NCBI GenBank assembly: GCA_964036315.1
Contig: CAXIWW010000817.1
Location: forward strand, 1,771,501 to 1,835,500
Source of the DNA: Acanthosepion esculentum
Taxonomy: Eukaryota; Mollusca; Cephalopoda; Sepiida; Sepiidae
Direction of reading: 5' to 3'
Length of the DNA stretch: 64,000 bases
Shown: one piece after another, positions 11,778-22,774 of the stretch
Layout: the number at the start of each line of letters is the position of its first letter
How positions within the stretch are numbered: position 1 is the first letter of the stretch
The notes under the pieces: model-generated
The model's input: only the letters and a program-made list of their open reading frames with translations
Told to the model about the DNA's origin: nothing
Database searches by the model: none
Translations under genes and position numbers: made by a program

Positions 11778-13883
11778 GGGGTCGTCTGCGTGGGATATCT
11801 AGGACTGTCTCCTTGGTGGGGGGTCGTCTGCATGGGATTTTCTGGGACTGGGGGTCTTTTGCGTGGGAATTTCTGGGACTGTCTCCTGCGTGGGGGGTCG
11901 TCTGCGTGGGACTTTCTTGGACTGGGGCTCGTCTGCGTGGGACTTTCTGGGAATGTCTACTGGGTGGGGGGTCGTCTTCGTGGGATATCTAGGACTGTCT
12001 CCTGGGTGGTGTGTCGTCTGCATGGGACTTTCTGGAACTGTGGGTCTTCTGCGTGGGACTTTCTGGGACTGGCTCCTGGGTGGGGGGTCGTCTGCGTGGG
12101 ACTTTCTGGAACTGTCTCCTGGGTGGGGGGTCGTTTGCGTGGGACTTTCTGGGACTGTCTCCTGGGTGGGGGTCGTCTGCGTGGGATTTTCTGGGACTGT
12201 CTCCTGTCTGGGGGTCGTCAGCGTGGGACTTTCTGGGACTGTGGGTCGTCTGCGTGGGACATTCTGGCACTATCTCCTGGGTGGGGGGTCGTCTGCGTGG
12301 GACTTTGTGGGACTGGAGGTCGTCTGCGTGGCACTTTCTGGGACTGGGGGTCGTCTGCGTGGGTCTTTCTGGGACAGTCTCCTGGATGGGGGCTCGTCTG
12401 CGTGGGAATTTCTGAGTCTGCCTCCTGGGTGGGTGTTCGTGTGAGTGGGACTTTCTGTGACTGGGGGTTGTCTGCGTGGGATATATGGGTCTGTCTCCTG
12501 GGTGGGGGGTCGTCTGCATGGGACTTTCTGGGACTGGGGGTCGTCTGCGTGGGATATCTGGGTCTGTCTCCTGGGTGGGGTGTCGTCTGCGTCGGACTTT
12601 GTGGGACTGGTGGTCGTCTGCGTGGGACTTTCTGGGACTGGGGGTCGTCTGCGTGTTACTTCCTGGGACAGTCTCCTTGGTGGGGGGTCGTCTGTATGGG
12701 ACTTTCTAGGACTCGGTGTCGTCTGTGTGGATCTTTTTTGGACTCTCTCCTGGGTGGGGCGTCGTCTGCGTGGGACTTTCTGGGACTGTCTCCTGGGTGG
12801 GGATTCGTCTGCCTGGGACTTTCTGAGACTGGGTGTCATCTGCGTGGTAGTTTCTGGGACTGTCTCCTGGGTGGGGGTCGTCTGCCTGGGACTTTCTGGG
12901 ACTTTCTGGGACTGGGCTCGTCTGCGTGGGACTTTCTGGGACTTTCTCCTGGTTGGGGGGTCGTCTGCGTCGGTCTTTCTGGGACTGTCTCCTGGGTGGG
13001 GGTTCCTCTGCGTGGGACTTTCTGGGACTGTCTCCTGCGTGGGAGGTCGTCTGCTTGGGACTTTCAGGGACTGGGTGTCGTCTGCGTGGGAGTTTCTGGG
13101 ACAGTCTCCTGGGTGGGGTTCGTCTGCGTGGGACTTTCTGGGACTGGGGGGCGTCTGCGTGGGACTTTCTGGGACAGTGGGTCGTCTCCGTGGGACTTTC
13201 TGGGACTGTCTCATGGGTGGGGTGGTCGTCTGCGTGGGACTTTATGGGACTGTCTCCTTGGTGGGGGGTCGTCTGCGTAGGACATTGTGGGACTGGTGGT
13301 CGTGTGCGTCGGACTTTCTTGGACTCGGGGTCGTCTGCGTGGGTCTTTCTTGGACTCTCTCCTGGGTGGGGGGTCGTCTGCGTGGGACTTTCTGGGACTG
13401 TCTCCTGCGTGGGAGGTCGTCTGTTTGGGACTTTCAGGGACTGGGTGTCGTCTGCGTGGGACTTTCTGGGACAGTCTCCTTGGTGGGGTTCGTCCGCGTG
13501 GGACTTTCTGGGACTGGGGGTCGTCTGCGTGGGACTTTCTGGGACTGTCTCCTGGGTGGGGGGTAGTCTGCGTCGGACTTTCTGGGACTGTCTCCTGGGT
13601 GGGTAGTCGTCTGCTTGGGACTTTCTGAGACAGGGGGTCGTCTGCGTGGGACATTCTGGGAGAGGGGGTCTTCTGCGTGGGACATTCTGGGACTGGGGTT
13701 CGTCTTCGTGGGACTTTCTGGGACTGGGGGTTGTCTGCGTGGGACTTTCAGTGACTCTCTTCTGGGTGGGGGATCGTCTGCATGGGACTTTCTGGGACTG
13801 TCTCCTTGGTGGGGGTCGTCTGCGTGGGACATTCTGGGACTGTGGGTCGTCTGCGTGGGACATTCTGGCACTATCTCCTGGGT
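11778..13883 (+). repeat. Segmental duplicate A-iv, copy 2 (2.1 kb; partner 9343-11438)
   Basis: Near-identical copy of 9343-11438, with a 10-bp internal insertion near 12900 that doubles a ggactttctg element. The right ends of the two copies differ after ggcactatctcctgggtg, where copy 1 continues cggtgtcg and copy 2 continues gggggtcg. That marks the duplication breakpoint. Confidence 0.88.
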
Positions 13884-14159
13884 GGGGGGTCGTCTGCGTG
13901 GGACTTTGTGGGACTGGTGGTCGTCTGCGTGGGACTTTCTGGGACTGGGGGTCGTCTGCGTGTTACTTTCTGGGACTGTCTCCTGGGTGGGGGGTCGTCT
14001 GTATGGGACTTTCTAAGACTCGGGGTCGTCTGCGTGGATCTTATTTGGACTCTCTCCTAGGTGGGGGGTCTTCTGCGTGGGACTTTCTGGGACTGGGCTC
14101 GTCTGCGTGGGACTTTCTGGGACTGTCTCCTGGGTGGGGTGGTCGTCTGCGTGGGACTT

Positions 14160-15213
14160 TCTGGGACTGTCTCCTGGGTGGGGAGTCGTCTGCGTGTGAC
14201 TTTCTGGGACTAGGGGTCGTCTGCGTGGGAATTTCTGGGTTTGTCTCCTTGGTGGGGGGCCTCTGAGTGGGATTTTCTGGGACTGTGGGTCGTTTCCGTG
14301 GGACTTTCTGGGATTGTCTCATGGGTGGGGGTTGTCTGCGTGGGATTTTCTGGGACTGGGGGACGTCTGCGTGTTACTTTCTGGGACTGTCTCCTGGGTG
14401 GGGGGTCCTCTGTATGGGACTCTCTAGGACTCAGGTTCGTCTACGTGGATCTTTTTTGGACTCTCTCCTAGGTGGGGGGGTCTTCTGCGTGGGACTTTCT
14501 GGGGCTGTCTCCTGGGTGGGGAGTCGTCTGCCTGGGACTTTCTGAGACTGGCTGTCGTCTGCGTGGTAGTTTCTGGGACTGTCTCCTGGGTGGGGGTCGT
14601 CTGCGTGGGACTTTCTGGGACTGGGCTCGTCTGCGTGGGACTTTCTGGGACTGTCTCCTGGGTGGGGGGTAATCTGCGTGGGACTTTCTGGGACTGTCTC
14701 CTGGGTGGGGAGTCGTCTGCTTGGGACTTTCTGAGACAGGGGGTCGTCTGCTTGGGTCTTTCTGGTACTGACTCCTGGGTGGTGGCCGTCTGCGTGGGAC
14801 TTTCTGGGACTGGGGGTCGTCTGCGTGGGACTTTCTGGGACTGTCTGCTGGGTGGGGGCTCGTCTGCGTGGGTCTTTCTGGGACTGTCTCCTGGGTGGGG
14901 GTTGTCTGTTTGGACTTTCTGGGACTGTCTCCTGGGTGGGGGTCGTCTGAATGGGACTTCCTAGGACTGGGGGTCGTCTGTGTGGGACTTTCTGTGACTG
15001 GGGGTCATCTGCGTGGGTCTTTCTCGGACTGTCTCCTGGGTGGGGGTTCGTCTGCGTTGGACTTTCTGGGACTCTCTCATGCGTGGGGGGAGGTCTGTAT
15101 GGGACATTCTGGGACTGGGGGTCGTCTGCGTTGGACTTTATGGGACTGGGGGTCGTCTGCGTGGGACTTTCTGGGACTGGGGGTGGTCTGCGTGGGTCTT
15201 TCTGGGTCTGTCT
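14160..15213 (+). repeat. Segmental duplicate A-v, copy 1 (partner 15507-16560)
   Basis: This block is repeated 1346-1347 bp downstream. Shared rare variants include tgcgtgtgactttctgg, a gtctgagtggg-type unit, a tctctaggactcaggttcg unit, a gtgggggg-to-aatctgcg unit and a catgcgtggggggaggtc unit. A third, rearranged copy lies at about 17610-18370 and lacks about 350 bp of the middle. Confidence 0.83.
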
Positions 15214-15506
15214 CCTGTGTGGGGGTTCGTCTGCGTGGGACTTTCTGGTACTGTCTACTGGGTGGGGTGTCGTCTGCGTGGGACTTTCTTGGACTGTCTC
15301 CTGGGTGGGCGTCGTCTGCGTGGGACTTTCTGGGACTGTCTCCTGGGTGGGGGTCTTCTGCATGGGACTTCCTAGGACTGGGGGTCGTCTGTGTGGGACT
15401 TTCTGGGACTGGGGGTCGTCTGCGTGGGTCTTTCTGGGACTGTCTTTTGGGTGGGGGTTCGTCTGCGTTGGACTTTCTGGGACTGGGGGTCGTCTGCGTG
15501 GGTCTT

Positions 15507-16560
15507 TCTGGGACTGTCTCCTGGGTGGGGAGTCGTCTGCGTGTGACTTTCTGGGACTAGGGGTCGTCTGCGTGGGAATTTCTGGGTTTGTCTCCTTGGT
15601 GGGGGGTCTCTGAGTGGGACTTTCTGGGACTGTGGGTCGTTTCCGTGGGACTTTCTGGGATTGTCTCATGGGTGGGGGTCGTCTGCGTGGGATTTTCTGG
15701 GACTGGGGGACGTCTGCGTGTTACTTTCTGGACTGTCTCCTGGGTGGGGGGTCGTCTGTATGGGACTCTCTAGGACTCAGGTTCGTCTACGTGGATCTTT
15801 TTTGGACTCTCTCCTAGGTGGGGGGGTCTTCTGCGTGGGACTTTCTGGGGCTGTCTCCTGGGTGGGGAGTCGTCTGCCTGGGACTTTCTGAGACTGGCTG
15901 TCGTCTGCGTGGTAGTTTCTGGGACTGTCTCCTGGGTGGGGGTCGTCTGCGTGGGACTTTCTGGGACTGGGCTCGTCTGCGTGGGACTTTCTGGGACTGT
16001 CTCCTGGGTGGGGGGTAATCTGCGTGGGACTTTCTGGGACTGTCTCCTGGGTGGGGAGTCGTCTGCTTGGGACTTTCTGAGACAGGGGGTCGTCTGCTTG
16101 GGTCTTTCTGGTACTGACTCCTGGGTGGTGGCCGTCTGCGTGGGACTTTCTGGGACTGGGGGTCGTCTGCGTGGGACTTTCTGGGACTGTCTGCTGGGTG
16201 GGGGCTCGTCTGCGTGGGTCTTTCTGGGACTGTCTCCTGGGTGGGGGTTGTCTGTTTGGACTTTCTGGGACTGTCTCCTGGGTGGGGGTCGTCTGAATGG
16301 GACTTCCTAGGACTGGGGGTCGTCTGTGTGGGACTTTCTGTGACTGGGGGTCATCTGCGTGGGTCTTTCTCGGACTGTCTCCTGGGTGGGGGTTCGTCTG
16401 CGTTGGACTTTCTGGGACTCTCTCATGCGTGGGGGGAGGTCTGTATGGGACATTCTGGGACTGGGGGTCGTCTGCGTTGGACTTTATGGGACTGGGGGTC
16501 GTCTGCGTGGGACTTTCTGGGACTGGGGGTGGTCTGCGTGGGTCTTTCTGGGTCTGTCTC
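15507..16560 (+). repeat. Segmental duplicate A-v, copy 2 (partner 14160-15213)
   Basis: Collinear with 14160-15213 at offset 1346-1347 bp; the 1-bp change comes from small indels. Collinearity ends where copy 1 reads ctcctgtgtggggg and this copy reads ctcatgcgtgggg. Confidence 0.83.
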
Positions 16561-16879
16561 ATGCGTGGGGGGTCGTCTGCGTGGGACTTTCTGGGACTGT
16601 CTCCTGGGTGGGGGTCGTCTGCGTGGGACTTTCTTGGACTGTCTCCTTCGTGGGGGGCCTCTGAGTGGGACTTTCTGGGACTGTGGGTCGTCTGCGTGGG
16701 ACTTTCTGGGACTGTCTCCTGGGTGGGGGTCGTCTGCGTGGGACTTTCTGGGACTGTCTCATGCGTGGGGGGTCGTCTGCGTGGGACTTTCTGGGACTGT
16801 CTCCTGGGTGGGGGGTCGTCTGCGTGGGACTTTCTGGGACTGGGTGTCATCTGGGTCGGACTTTCTGTGACTGTGGGTC

Positions 16880-17400
16880 GTCTGCGTTGGTCTTTCTGGG
16901 ACTGTCTCTTGGGTGGGGGTCGTCTGCGTGGGACTTTCTGGGACTGGGCTCCTCTGCGTGGGACTTTCTGGGACTGGGGGCCGTCTGCGTGGGAATTTTT
17001 GGGAGTGGGGTTCGTCTGCGTGGGAATTTCTGGGACTGTCTCCTAGGTGGGAGGTCGTCTGTTTGGTACTTTCTGGGAATGTCTCCTGGGTGGGGGGGGG
17101 TCGTCTGCGTGGGACTTTCAGGGACTGGGTCTGGTCTGCGTGGGACTTTCTGGTACTGTCTACTGGGTGGGGTGTCGTCTGCGTGGGACTTTCTTGGACT
17201 GTCTCCTGGGTGGGCGTCGTCTGCGTGGGACTTTCTGGGACTGTCTCCTGGGTGGGGGTCTTCTGCATGGGACTTCCTAGGACTGGGGGTCGTCTGTGTG
17301 GGACTTTCTGGGACTGGGGGTCGTCTGCGTGGGTCTTTCTGGGACTGTCTCCTGGGTGGGGGTTCGTCTGCGTTGGACTTTCTGGGACTGGGGGTCGTCT
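16880..17400 (+). repeat. Segmental duplicate A-vi, copy 1 (partner about 18600-19115)
   Basis: The variant order recurs about 1.72 kb downstream. It includes gtctgtttggtactttctgg, a cagggactgggtct unit, tggtactgtctactgggtgg and cttctgcatg followed by acttcctagg. Small indels change the offset slightly, including the G-run length near 17095. Confidence 0.65.
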
Positions 17401-17609
17401 GCGTGGGTCTTTCTGGGACTGTCTCCTGGGTGGGGGGTCGTCTGTATGGGACTTTCTAAGACTCGGGGTCGTCTGCGTGGATCTTTTTTGGACTCTCTCC
17501 TAGGTGGGGGGTCTTCTGCGTGGGACTTTCTGGGACTGGGCTCGTCTGTGTGGGACTTTCTGGGACTGTCTCCTGGGTGGGGTGGTCGTCTGCGTGGGAC
17601 TTTATGGGA

Positions 17610-18370
17610 CTGTCTCCTGGGTGGGGAGTCGTCTGCGTGTGACTTTCTGGGACTAGGGGTCGTCTGCGTGGGAATTTCTGGGTTTGTCTCCTTCGTGGGG
17701 GGCCTCTGAGTGGGACTTTCTGGGACTGTGGGTCGTTTCCGTGGGACTTTCTGGGATTGTCTCATGGGTGGGGGTCGTCTGCGTGGGATTTTCTGGGACT
17801 GGGGGACGTCTGCGTGTTACTTTCTGGGACTGTCTCCTGGGTGGGGGGTCGTCTGTATGGGACTCTCTAGGACTCAGGTTCGTCTGCGTGGATCTTTTTT
17901 GGACTCTCTCCTAGGTGGGGGGTCTTCTGCGTGGGACTTTCTGGGACTGTCTCCTGGGTGGGGAGTCGTCTGCCTGGGACTTTCTGAGACTGGCTGTCGT
18001 CTGCGTGGTAGTTTCTGGGACTGTCTCCTGGGTGGGGGTCGTCTGAATGGGACTTCCTAGGACTGGGGGTCGTCTGTGTGGGACTTTCTGTGACTGGGGG
18101 TCAACTGCGTGGGTCTTTCTCGGACTGTCTCCTGGGTGGGGGTTCGTCTGCGTTGGACTTTCTGGGACTCTTTCATGCGTCGGGGGACGTCTGTATGGGA
18201 CTTTCTGAGACTGTCTCCTGGGCGGGGTTCGTCTGCATGGGACTTCCTGGGACTGTCTCCTGGGTGGGTGTCGTCTGCGTGGGACATTCTGGGACTGGGG
18301 GTCGTCTGCGTTGGACTTTATGGGACTGGGGGTCGTCTGCGTGGGACTTTCTGGGACTGGGGGTGGTCTG
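17610..18370 (+). repeat. Segmental duplicate A-v, third copy with internal deletion
   Basis: This stretch starts with the same tgcgtgtgactttctgg variant as 14160 and 15507 and follows their order. Near 18020-18060 it skips about 350 bp, passing directly from the ctgcgtggtagtttctgg unit to the gtctgaatgggacttcc unit. It then resumes the shared order. This is a deletion between similar units within the block. Confidence 0.65.
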
Positions 18371-18599
18371 CGTGGGTCTTTCTGGGTCTGTCTCCTGTGT
18401 GGTCATTCGTCTGCGTTGGACTTTCTGGGACTGTCTCATGCGTGGGGGGTCGTCTGCGTGGGACTTTCTGGGACTGTCTCGTGGGTGGGGGCTCGTATGC
18501 GTGGGACATTCTGAGACTGTCTCCTGGGTGGGGGGTCGTCTGCGTGGGACTTTCTGGGACTGGGTGTCATCTGGGTGGGACTTTCTGTGACTGTGGGTC

Positions 18600-19115
18600 G
18601 TCTGCGTTGGTCTTTCTGGGACTGTCTCTTGGGTGGGAGCCGTCTGCGTGGGACTTTCTAGGACTGGGGGTCGTCTGCGTGGGACTTGCTGGGACTGGGG
18701 GCCGTCTGCGTGGGACTTTTTGGGAGTGGGGTTCGTCTGCGTGGGTATTTCTGGGACTGTCTCCTAGGTGGGAGGTCGTCTGTTTGGTACTTTCTGGGAA
18801 TGTCTCCTGGGTGGGGGGTCGTCTGCGTGGGACTTTCAGGGACTGGGTCTCGTCTGCGTGGGACTTTCTGGTACTGTCTACTGGGTGGGGTGTCGTCTGC
18901 GTGGGACTTTCTTGGACTGTCTCCTGGGTGGGCGTCGTCTGCGTGGGACTTTCTGGGACTGTCTCCTGGGTGGGGGTCTTCTGCATGAGACTTCCTAGGA
19001 CTGGGGGTCGTCTGTGTGGGACTTTCCGGGACTGGGGGTCGTCTGCGTGGGTCTTTCTGGGACTGTCTCCTGGGTGGGGGTTCGTCTGCGTTGGACTTTC
19101 TGGGACTGGGGGTCG
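18600..19115 (+). repeat. Segmental duplicate A-vi, copy 2 (partner about 16880-17400)
   Basis: Second copy of the variant string described at 16880-17400. A further partial relative of its distal portion, with the cttctgcatg and acttcctagg units, is near 19730-19840. This shows repeated local amplification close to the A/C boundary. Confidence 0.62.
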
Positions 19116-19929
19116 TCTGCGTGGGACTTTCTGGGACTGTCTCCTGGGTGGGGGGTCGTCTGCGTGGGACTTTCTGGGACTGTCTCCTGGGTGGGTGTTC
19201 GTCAGCGTGGGATTTACTGGGACTGGGGGCCGTCTGCCTGGGACTTGCTGGGACACTCTCCTGTCTGGGGGTCGTCTGCGTGGGACTCTCTTGGACTGGG
19301 CGTCGTCTGCGTGGGACTTTCTGGGACTGTCTCCTGGATGGGGGCTCGTCTGCGTGGGAATTTCTGAGTCTGTCTCCTGGGTGGGGGTCGTCAGCGTGGG
19401 TCTTTCTGTTACTGGGGGTCGCCTGCGTGGGACTTTCTGGGACTGTCTCCTGGGTGGGTGTTCGTGTGAGTGGGACTTTCTGTGACTGGGGGTTGTCTGC
19501 GTGGGATATATGGGTCTGTCTCCTGGGTGGGGGGTCGTCTGCATGGGACTTTCTGGGACTGGGGGTCGTCTGCGTGGGATATATGGATCTTTCTCCTGGG
19601 TGGGGGGTCGTCTGCATGGGACTCTCTTGGACTGGGCGTCGTCTGCGTGGGACTTTCTTGGTCTGTCTCCTGGGTGGGGGATCGTCTGCGTGGGATTTCT
19701 GGGACTGTCTCCTGGGTGGGGTGTTGTCTGTTTAGGACTTTCTTGGACTGTCTCCTGGGTGGGCGTCGTCTGCGTGGGACTTTCTGGGACTGTCTCCTGT
19801 GTGGGGGTCTTCTGCATGGGACTTCCTAGGACTGGGGGTCGTCTGTGTGGCACTTTCTGGGACTGGGGGTCGTCTGCGTGGGTCTTTCTTGGACTGTCTC
19901 CTGGGTGGGGGTTCGTCTGCGTTGAACTG

Positions 19930-20545
19930 TCTGGGACTGTCTCCTGGATGGGGGCTCGTCTGCGTGGGAATTTCTGAGTCTGTCTCCTGGGTGGGGGTCG
20001 TCAGCGTGGGTCTTTCTTTTACTGGGGGTCGCCTGCGTGGGACTTTCTGGGACTGTCTCCTGGGTGGGTGTTCGTGTGAGTGGGACTTTCTGTGACTGGG
20101 GGTTGTCTGCGTGGGATATATGGGTCTGTCTCCTGGGTGGGGGGTCGTCTGCATGGGACTTTCTGGGACTGGGTGTCGTCTGCGTGCGACTTTCTGGGAT
20201 TGTCTCCTGGGTTGGGGGGGTCGTCTGCGTGCGACTTGCTGGGACTGGGGGTCGTCTGCGTGGGACTTTTTGGGACTGTCTCCTGTCTGGAGGATCGTCT
20301 GCGTGGGATTTTCTGGGACTAGGTGGTCGTCTGCGTGGGACTTTCTGGGACTCGGGGTCGTCTGCGTTGAACTTTCTGGGACTGGGTGTCGTCTGCGTGG
20401 GACTTTCTGGGACTGTCTCCTGGGTGGGGGGTCGTCTGCTTGGGACTTTGTGGGACTGGGGGTCGTCTGCGTGGGACTTTCTGGGAGTGGGTGTCGTCTG
20501 CGTGGGACTTTCTGGGACTGTCTCCTGGGTGGGGGGTCGTCTGTG
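19930..20545 (+). repeat. Boundary-proximal part of satellite A that has an inverted copy at 35097-35740
   Basis: The last 0.6 kb of the forward A array matches the reverse complement of 35097-35740 variant by variant. Shared rare units include gcgttgaactttctgg, gcgacttgctggg, gggttgggggggtcg, gggatatatgggtctg, cagcgtgggtctttct and gaatttctgagtctg, all in the same order from the boundary outward. The inverted side has about one extra pair of units (near 35450-35520). Beyond about 19930 the correspondence fades. The match shows that the two A/C boundaries have one origin. Confidence 0.85.
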
Positions 20546-20940
20546 CCGAAAAAACTTTTGTATTTATGGATAAGGTAAGAAATTCTCGACAATTGGACGC
20601 CTATATTTTGTGGATTCGATAGAAAGGAAAAATTAGAAATGCAGTCTTATTGTGCACACTGGAATTCGGACGCTGTAAATTGTCCGACGACATACGGCCC
20701 ACATGGTGAAAGCTGTAGTTTTTACTATCTGAGCAAATGAAAAATCCCTGTAAACATAGACAAATCAAATAATTGTACACAATTTTATACCCATTTTGAA
20801 AATATTTCTTTTACAGGAAAAAATTTATAAACAAGTGAAATGTGACTGATTTCCCAGTTTAGGGCCGCATGACAATTTCCGCAAATGAGCTAACACAAGT
20901 CCCCATACCGTTCAATTTCGACTCGACTCTAATCAAGGTG
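20546..20940 (+). repeat. Satellite C unit 1 (395 bp), next to satellite A
   Basis: Full A+T-rich C unit. It starts at ccgaaaaaacttttgt and ends at aatcaaggtg, directly after the last A unit. It carries private variants (ggattcgatagaaagg, aattgtacacaatttta) that are otherwise found only in the C unit at 34702-35096, which also abuts satellite A. These two units are therefore positional counterparts of an inverted duplication. On the minus strand there is an open frame of about 80 codons, but in the related copies it begins with GTG, so it is not credible eukaryotic coding sequence. Confidence 0.93.
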
Positions 20941-21332
20941 TCGAATAAACTTTTGTAATTATGGATGAGGTAAGCAATTCCCGACAATTGGACACCAATA
21001 TTTTGTGGATTCTATAAAAAGGAAAAATTACGAATGCAGTCTTATTGTGCACTCTGGAATTCGGGCGCTGTAAATTGTCAGACGACATACCGCGCACATG
21101 GTGAAAGCTGTACTTCTTGCTATCTGAGCAAATGAAAAATCCCTGTAAACATAGACAAATCAAATAATTGCACACAATTTGATACCCATTTTGAAAATAT
21201 TTCTTTAATGGAAAAAGTTATAAACAAGTGAAATATGACTGATTTCCCTGTTTAGGGCTGCATAACAATTTCCGTAAATGAGCTAACACAAGCCCCATAC
21301 CGTTGAATTTCGGCTCCACTCTATTCAAGGTG
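20941..21332 (+). repeat. Satellite C unit 2 (392 bp)
   Basis: Second full C unit in the forward block, starting at tcgaataaacttttgtaatt. It has typical C landmarks: ggacaccaatattttgtgg, gtgcactctggaattcgg, gacataccgcgcacatgg, a cagtttaggg-like segment and a cataccgttgaatttcgg segment. A pair of small deletions brings it to 392 bp. Confidence 0.93.
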
Positions 21333-21423
21333 TCGAAAAACGTTTGAACTTATGGATAAGGTAAGAAATTCCCGACAATTGGACACCAACAGATCAGAGG
21401 CCATGCTGCTGGACGTAGTCTAA
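21318..21423 (+). other. C/B boundary, copy 1: 106 bp identical to the reverse complement of 33428-33533
   Basis: Reading 21318-21423 against the reverse complement of 33428-33533 gives 106 identical bases. They span the end of a C unit, the 57-bp truncated C unit and the first 34 bp of satellite B. Sequence just outside the identical stretch differs by point changes (cggctccact versus cgcctcgact; ctaaaatcttat versus ctaacatcttac). Such a match across a unique junction cannot come from array periodicity. Confidence 0.95.
21333..21389 (+). repeat. Satellite C truncated unit (57 bp) at the C/B boundary
   Basis: A third C unit starts with tcgaaaaacgtttgaactta and is cut off after 57 bp at ggacaccaa, where satellite B begins. 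The variant acgtttgaactta is shared only with the equivalent truncated unit at 33462-33518 on the other strand. The C word ggacaccaa resembles the B word ggaaaccaa at the joint, so the two satellites may have been joined through short homology. Confidence 0.93.
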
Positions 21424-22774
21424 AATCTTATATTAGACGCACAAATATGGACCGGAAGCCAAGAGGTCAGAGGCCATGCTGCTGGGCGTAGTCAAAAATC
21501 TTACATTAGACGCTCAAATATGGAACGGAATCCAACAGATCAGAGGCCATGCTGCTGGACGTAGTTTATCTTTTTATATTAGACGCTCAAATATGCACCA
21601 GAAACCAACAGATCAGAATCATGGCTGCTGGACGTAGTGTATCATCTTACACAAGAAGCTCAAATATCGACCGGAAATCTACAGGTCAGAGGCCATGCTG
21701 CTGGAAGTAGTCTAAAATCTTACATTAGACGCTCAAATATGGACCGGAATCCAACAGATCAGAGCCCATGCTGCTGGACGTAGTTTATCTTTTTACATTA
21801 GACGCTCAAATATGCAACAGAAACCAACAGATCAGAATCATGGCTGCTAGACTTAGTGTATCATCTTACACAAGACGCTCAGATATGGTCCGGAAGCCAA
21901 CAGGTCAGAGGCCATGCTGCTGGAGGTACTTCATCTTTTTACATTAGACGCTCAAATATGCACCAGAAACCGAGTGATCAGAAACAGGGCTGCTGGACGT
22001 AGTGTATCATCTTACACAAAAATGCTCAAATATGGACCGGAAGCCAACAGGTCAGAGGCTATGCTGATGGACGTAGTCTAAAATCTTATATTAGACGCTC
22101 AAATATGGTCCGGAAACCAACAGATCAGAGGCCATGCTGCTGGACGTAGTTTATCTTTTACATTAGACGGTCAAATATGCACCAGAAACCAAGAGATCAG
22201 AAACAGGGCTGCTGGACGTAGTTTATCATCTTACACAAGACGCTCAAGTATGGACCGGAAGCCAACAGGTCAGAGGCCATTCTGCTGGACGTAGTCTAAA
22301 ATCTTACATTGGTCGCTCAAATATGAACCGGAAACCAACAGATCAGAGGCCATGCTGCTGGGAGTAGTGTATCTTTTTTCATTAGACGCTCAAATATGCA
22401 CGAGAAATCACGAGATCAGAAACAGGGCTGCTGGATGTAGTGTATCATCTTACACAAGACGCTCAAAAATGGACCGGAAGCCAACAGGTCAGAGGCTATG
22501 CTGCTGGACCTAGTATAAAATCTTATATTAGATTCTCAAATATGCACCATGAAACCAATAGATCAGAATGATGGCTGCTGGACATAGTGTATCATCTTAC
22601 ACAAGACGCACAAATATGAACCGGAAGCCAAGAGGTCAGAGTTCATGCTGCTGGACGTAGTCTAAAATCTTACATTAGACGCTCAAATACTAACCGGAAA
22701 CCAACAGATCAGAGGCCATGCTGCTGGTCGTAGATTATCTTTTACATTAGACGATTAAATATGCACCAGAAACA
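21390..22774 (+). repeat. Satellite B array, forward, short block (about 19 monomers)
   Basis: Tandem 73-bp monomers cycle through three types. Type 1 begins gtttatctttttacattag and carries aaatatgcaccag. Type 2 begins gtgtatcatcttacacaag. Type 3 begins gtctaaaatcttacattag, and types 2 and 3 carry aaatatggaccgg. All share gacgctcaaatatg and tgctgctggacgta. Three monomers make a 219-bp HOR. The block starts at the C/B junction and ends at the inversion centre near 22771. A hybrid monomer with a type 3 head and type 1 tail lies at about 22519-22557. Confidence 0.95.

Larger units (their letters stand above)
1..20545 (+). repeat. Satellite A array, forward orientation (43/31-bp G/T-rich minisatellite)
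   Basis: The whole stretch is a head-to-tail minisatellite. The long unit is about 43 bp and is built from gggactttctgggactgtct, cctgggtgggg and ggtcgtctgcgt. The short unit is about 31 bp and lacks the 12-bp module tctcctgggtgg. Both lengths are interspersed irregularly. In the long consensus the + strand is about 44% G, 30% T, 21% C and 5% A, a strong strand asymmetry. Common variants carry gggatatctagg, gtctgcatggg, tgagactgg or cttggactgg. The array runs off the left edge of the window and ends at a sharp junction with satellite C. It contains no gene. The long open frames arise because stop triplets are rare on both strands, and units of 43 and 31 bp both shift the frame. I do not recognise the family. 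Confidence 0.97.

Noticed and set aside
1..20545. CENP-B box in satellite A (ttcgtctgcgtggga)
   Set aside because: Compared with the CENP-B core pattern it has three mismatches at required positions. No better candidate was seen in B, C or D by eye.
20850..20870. Telomere-like TTAGGG in cccagtttagggcc
   Set aside because: A single hexamer per C unit and no tandem run; chance occurrence.
20546..21389. Satellite C as a transposable element (LTR, MITE or SINE)
   Set aside because: Units are tandem at about 394 bp with no terminal repeats, poly-A tail, Pol III boxes or target-site duplications that I could see.
21390..22774. CRISPR array (regular short repeats)
   Set aside because: There are no unique spacers; the whole 73-bp unit is repeated. 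Period, HOR structure and array size fit a satellite, not a CRISPR.
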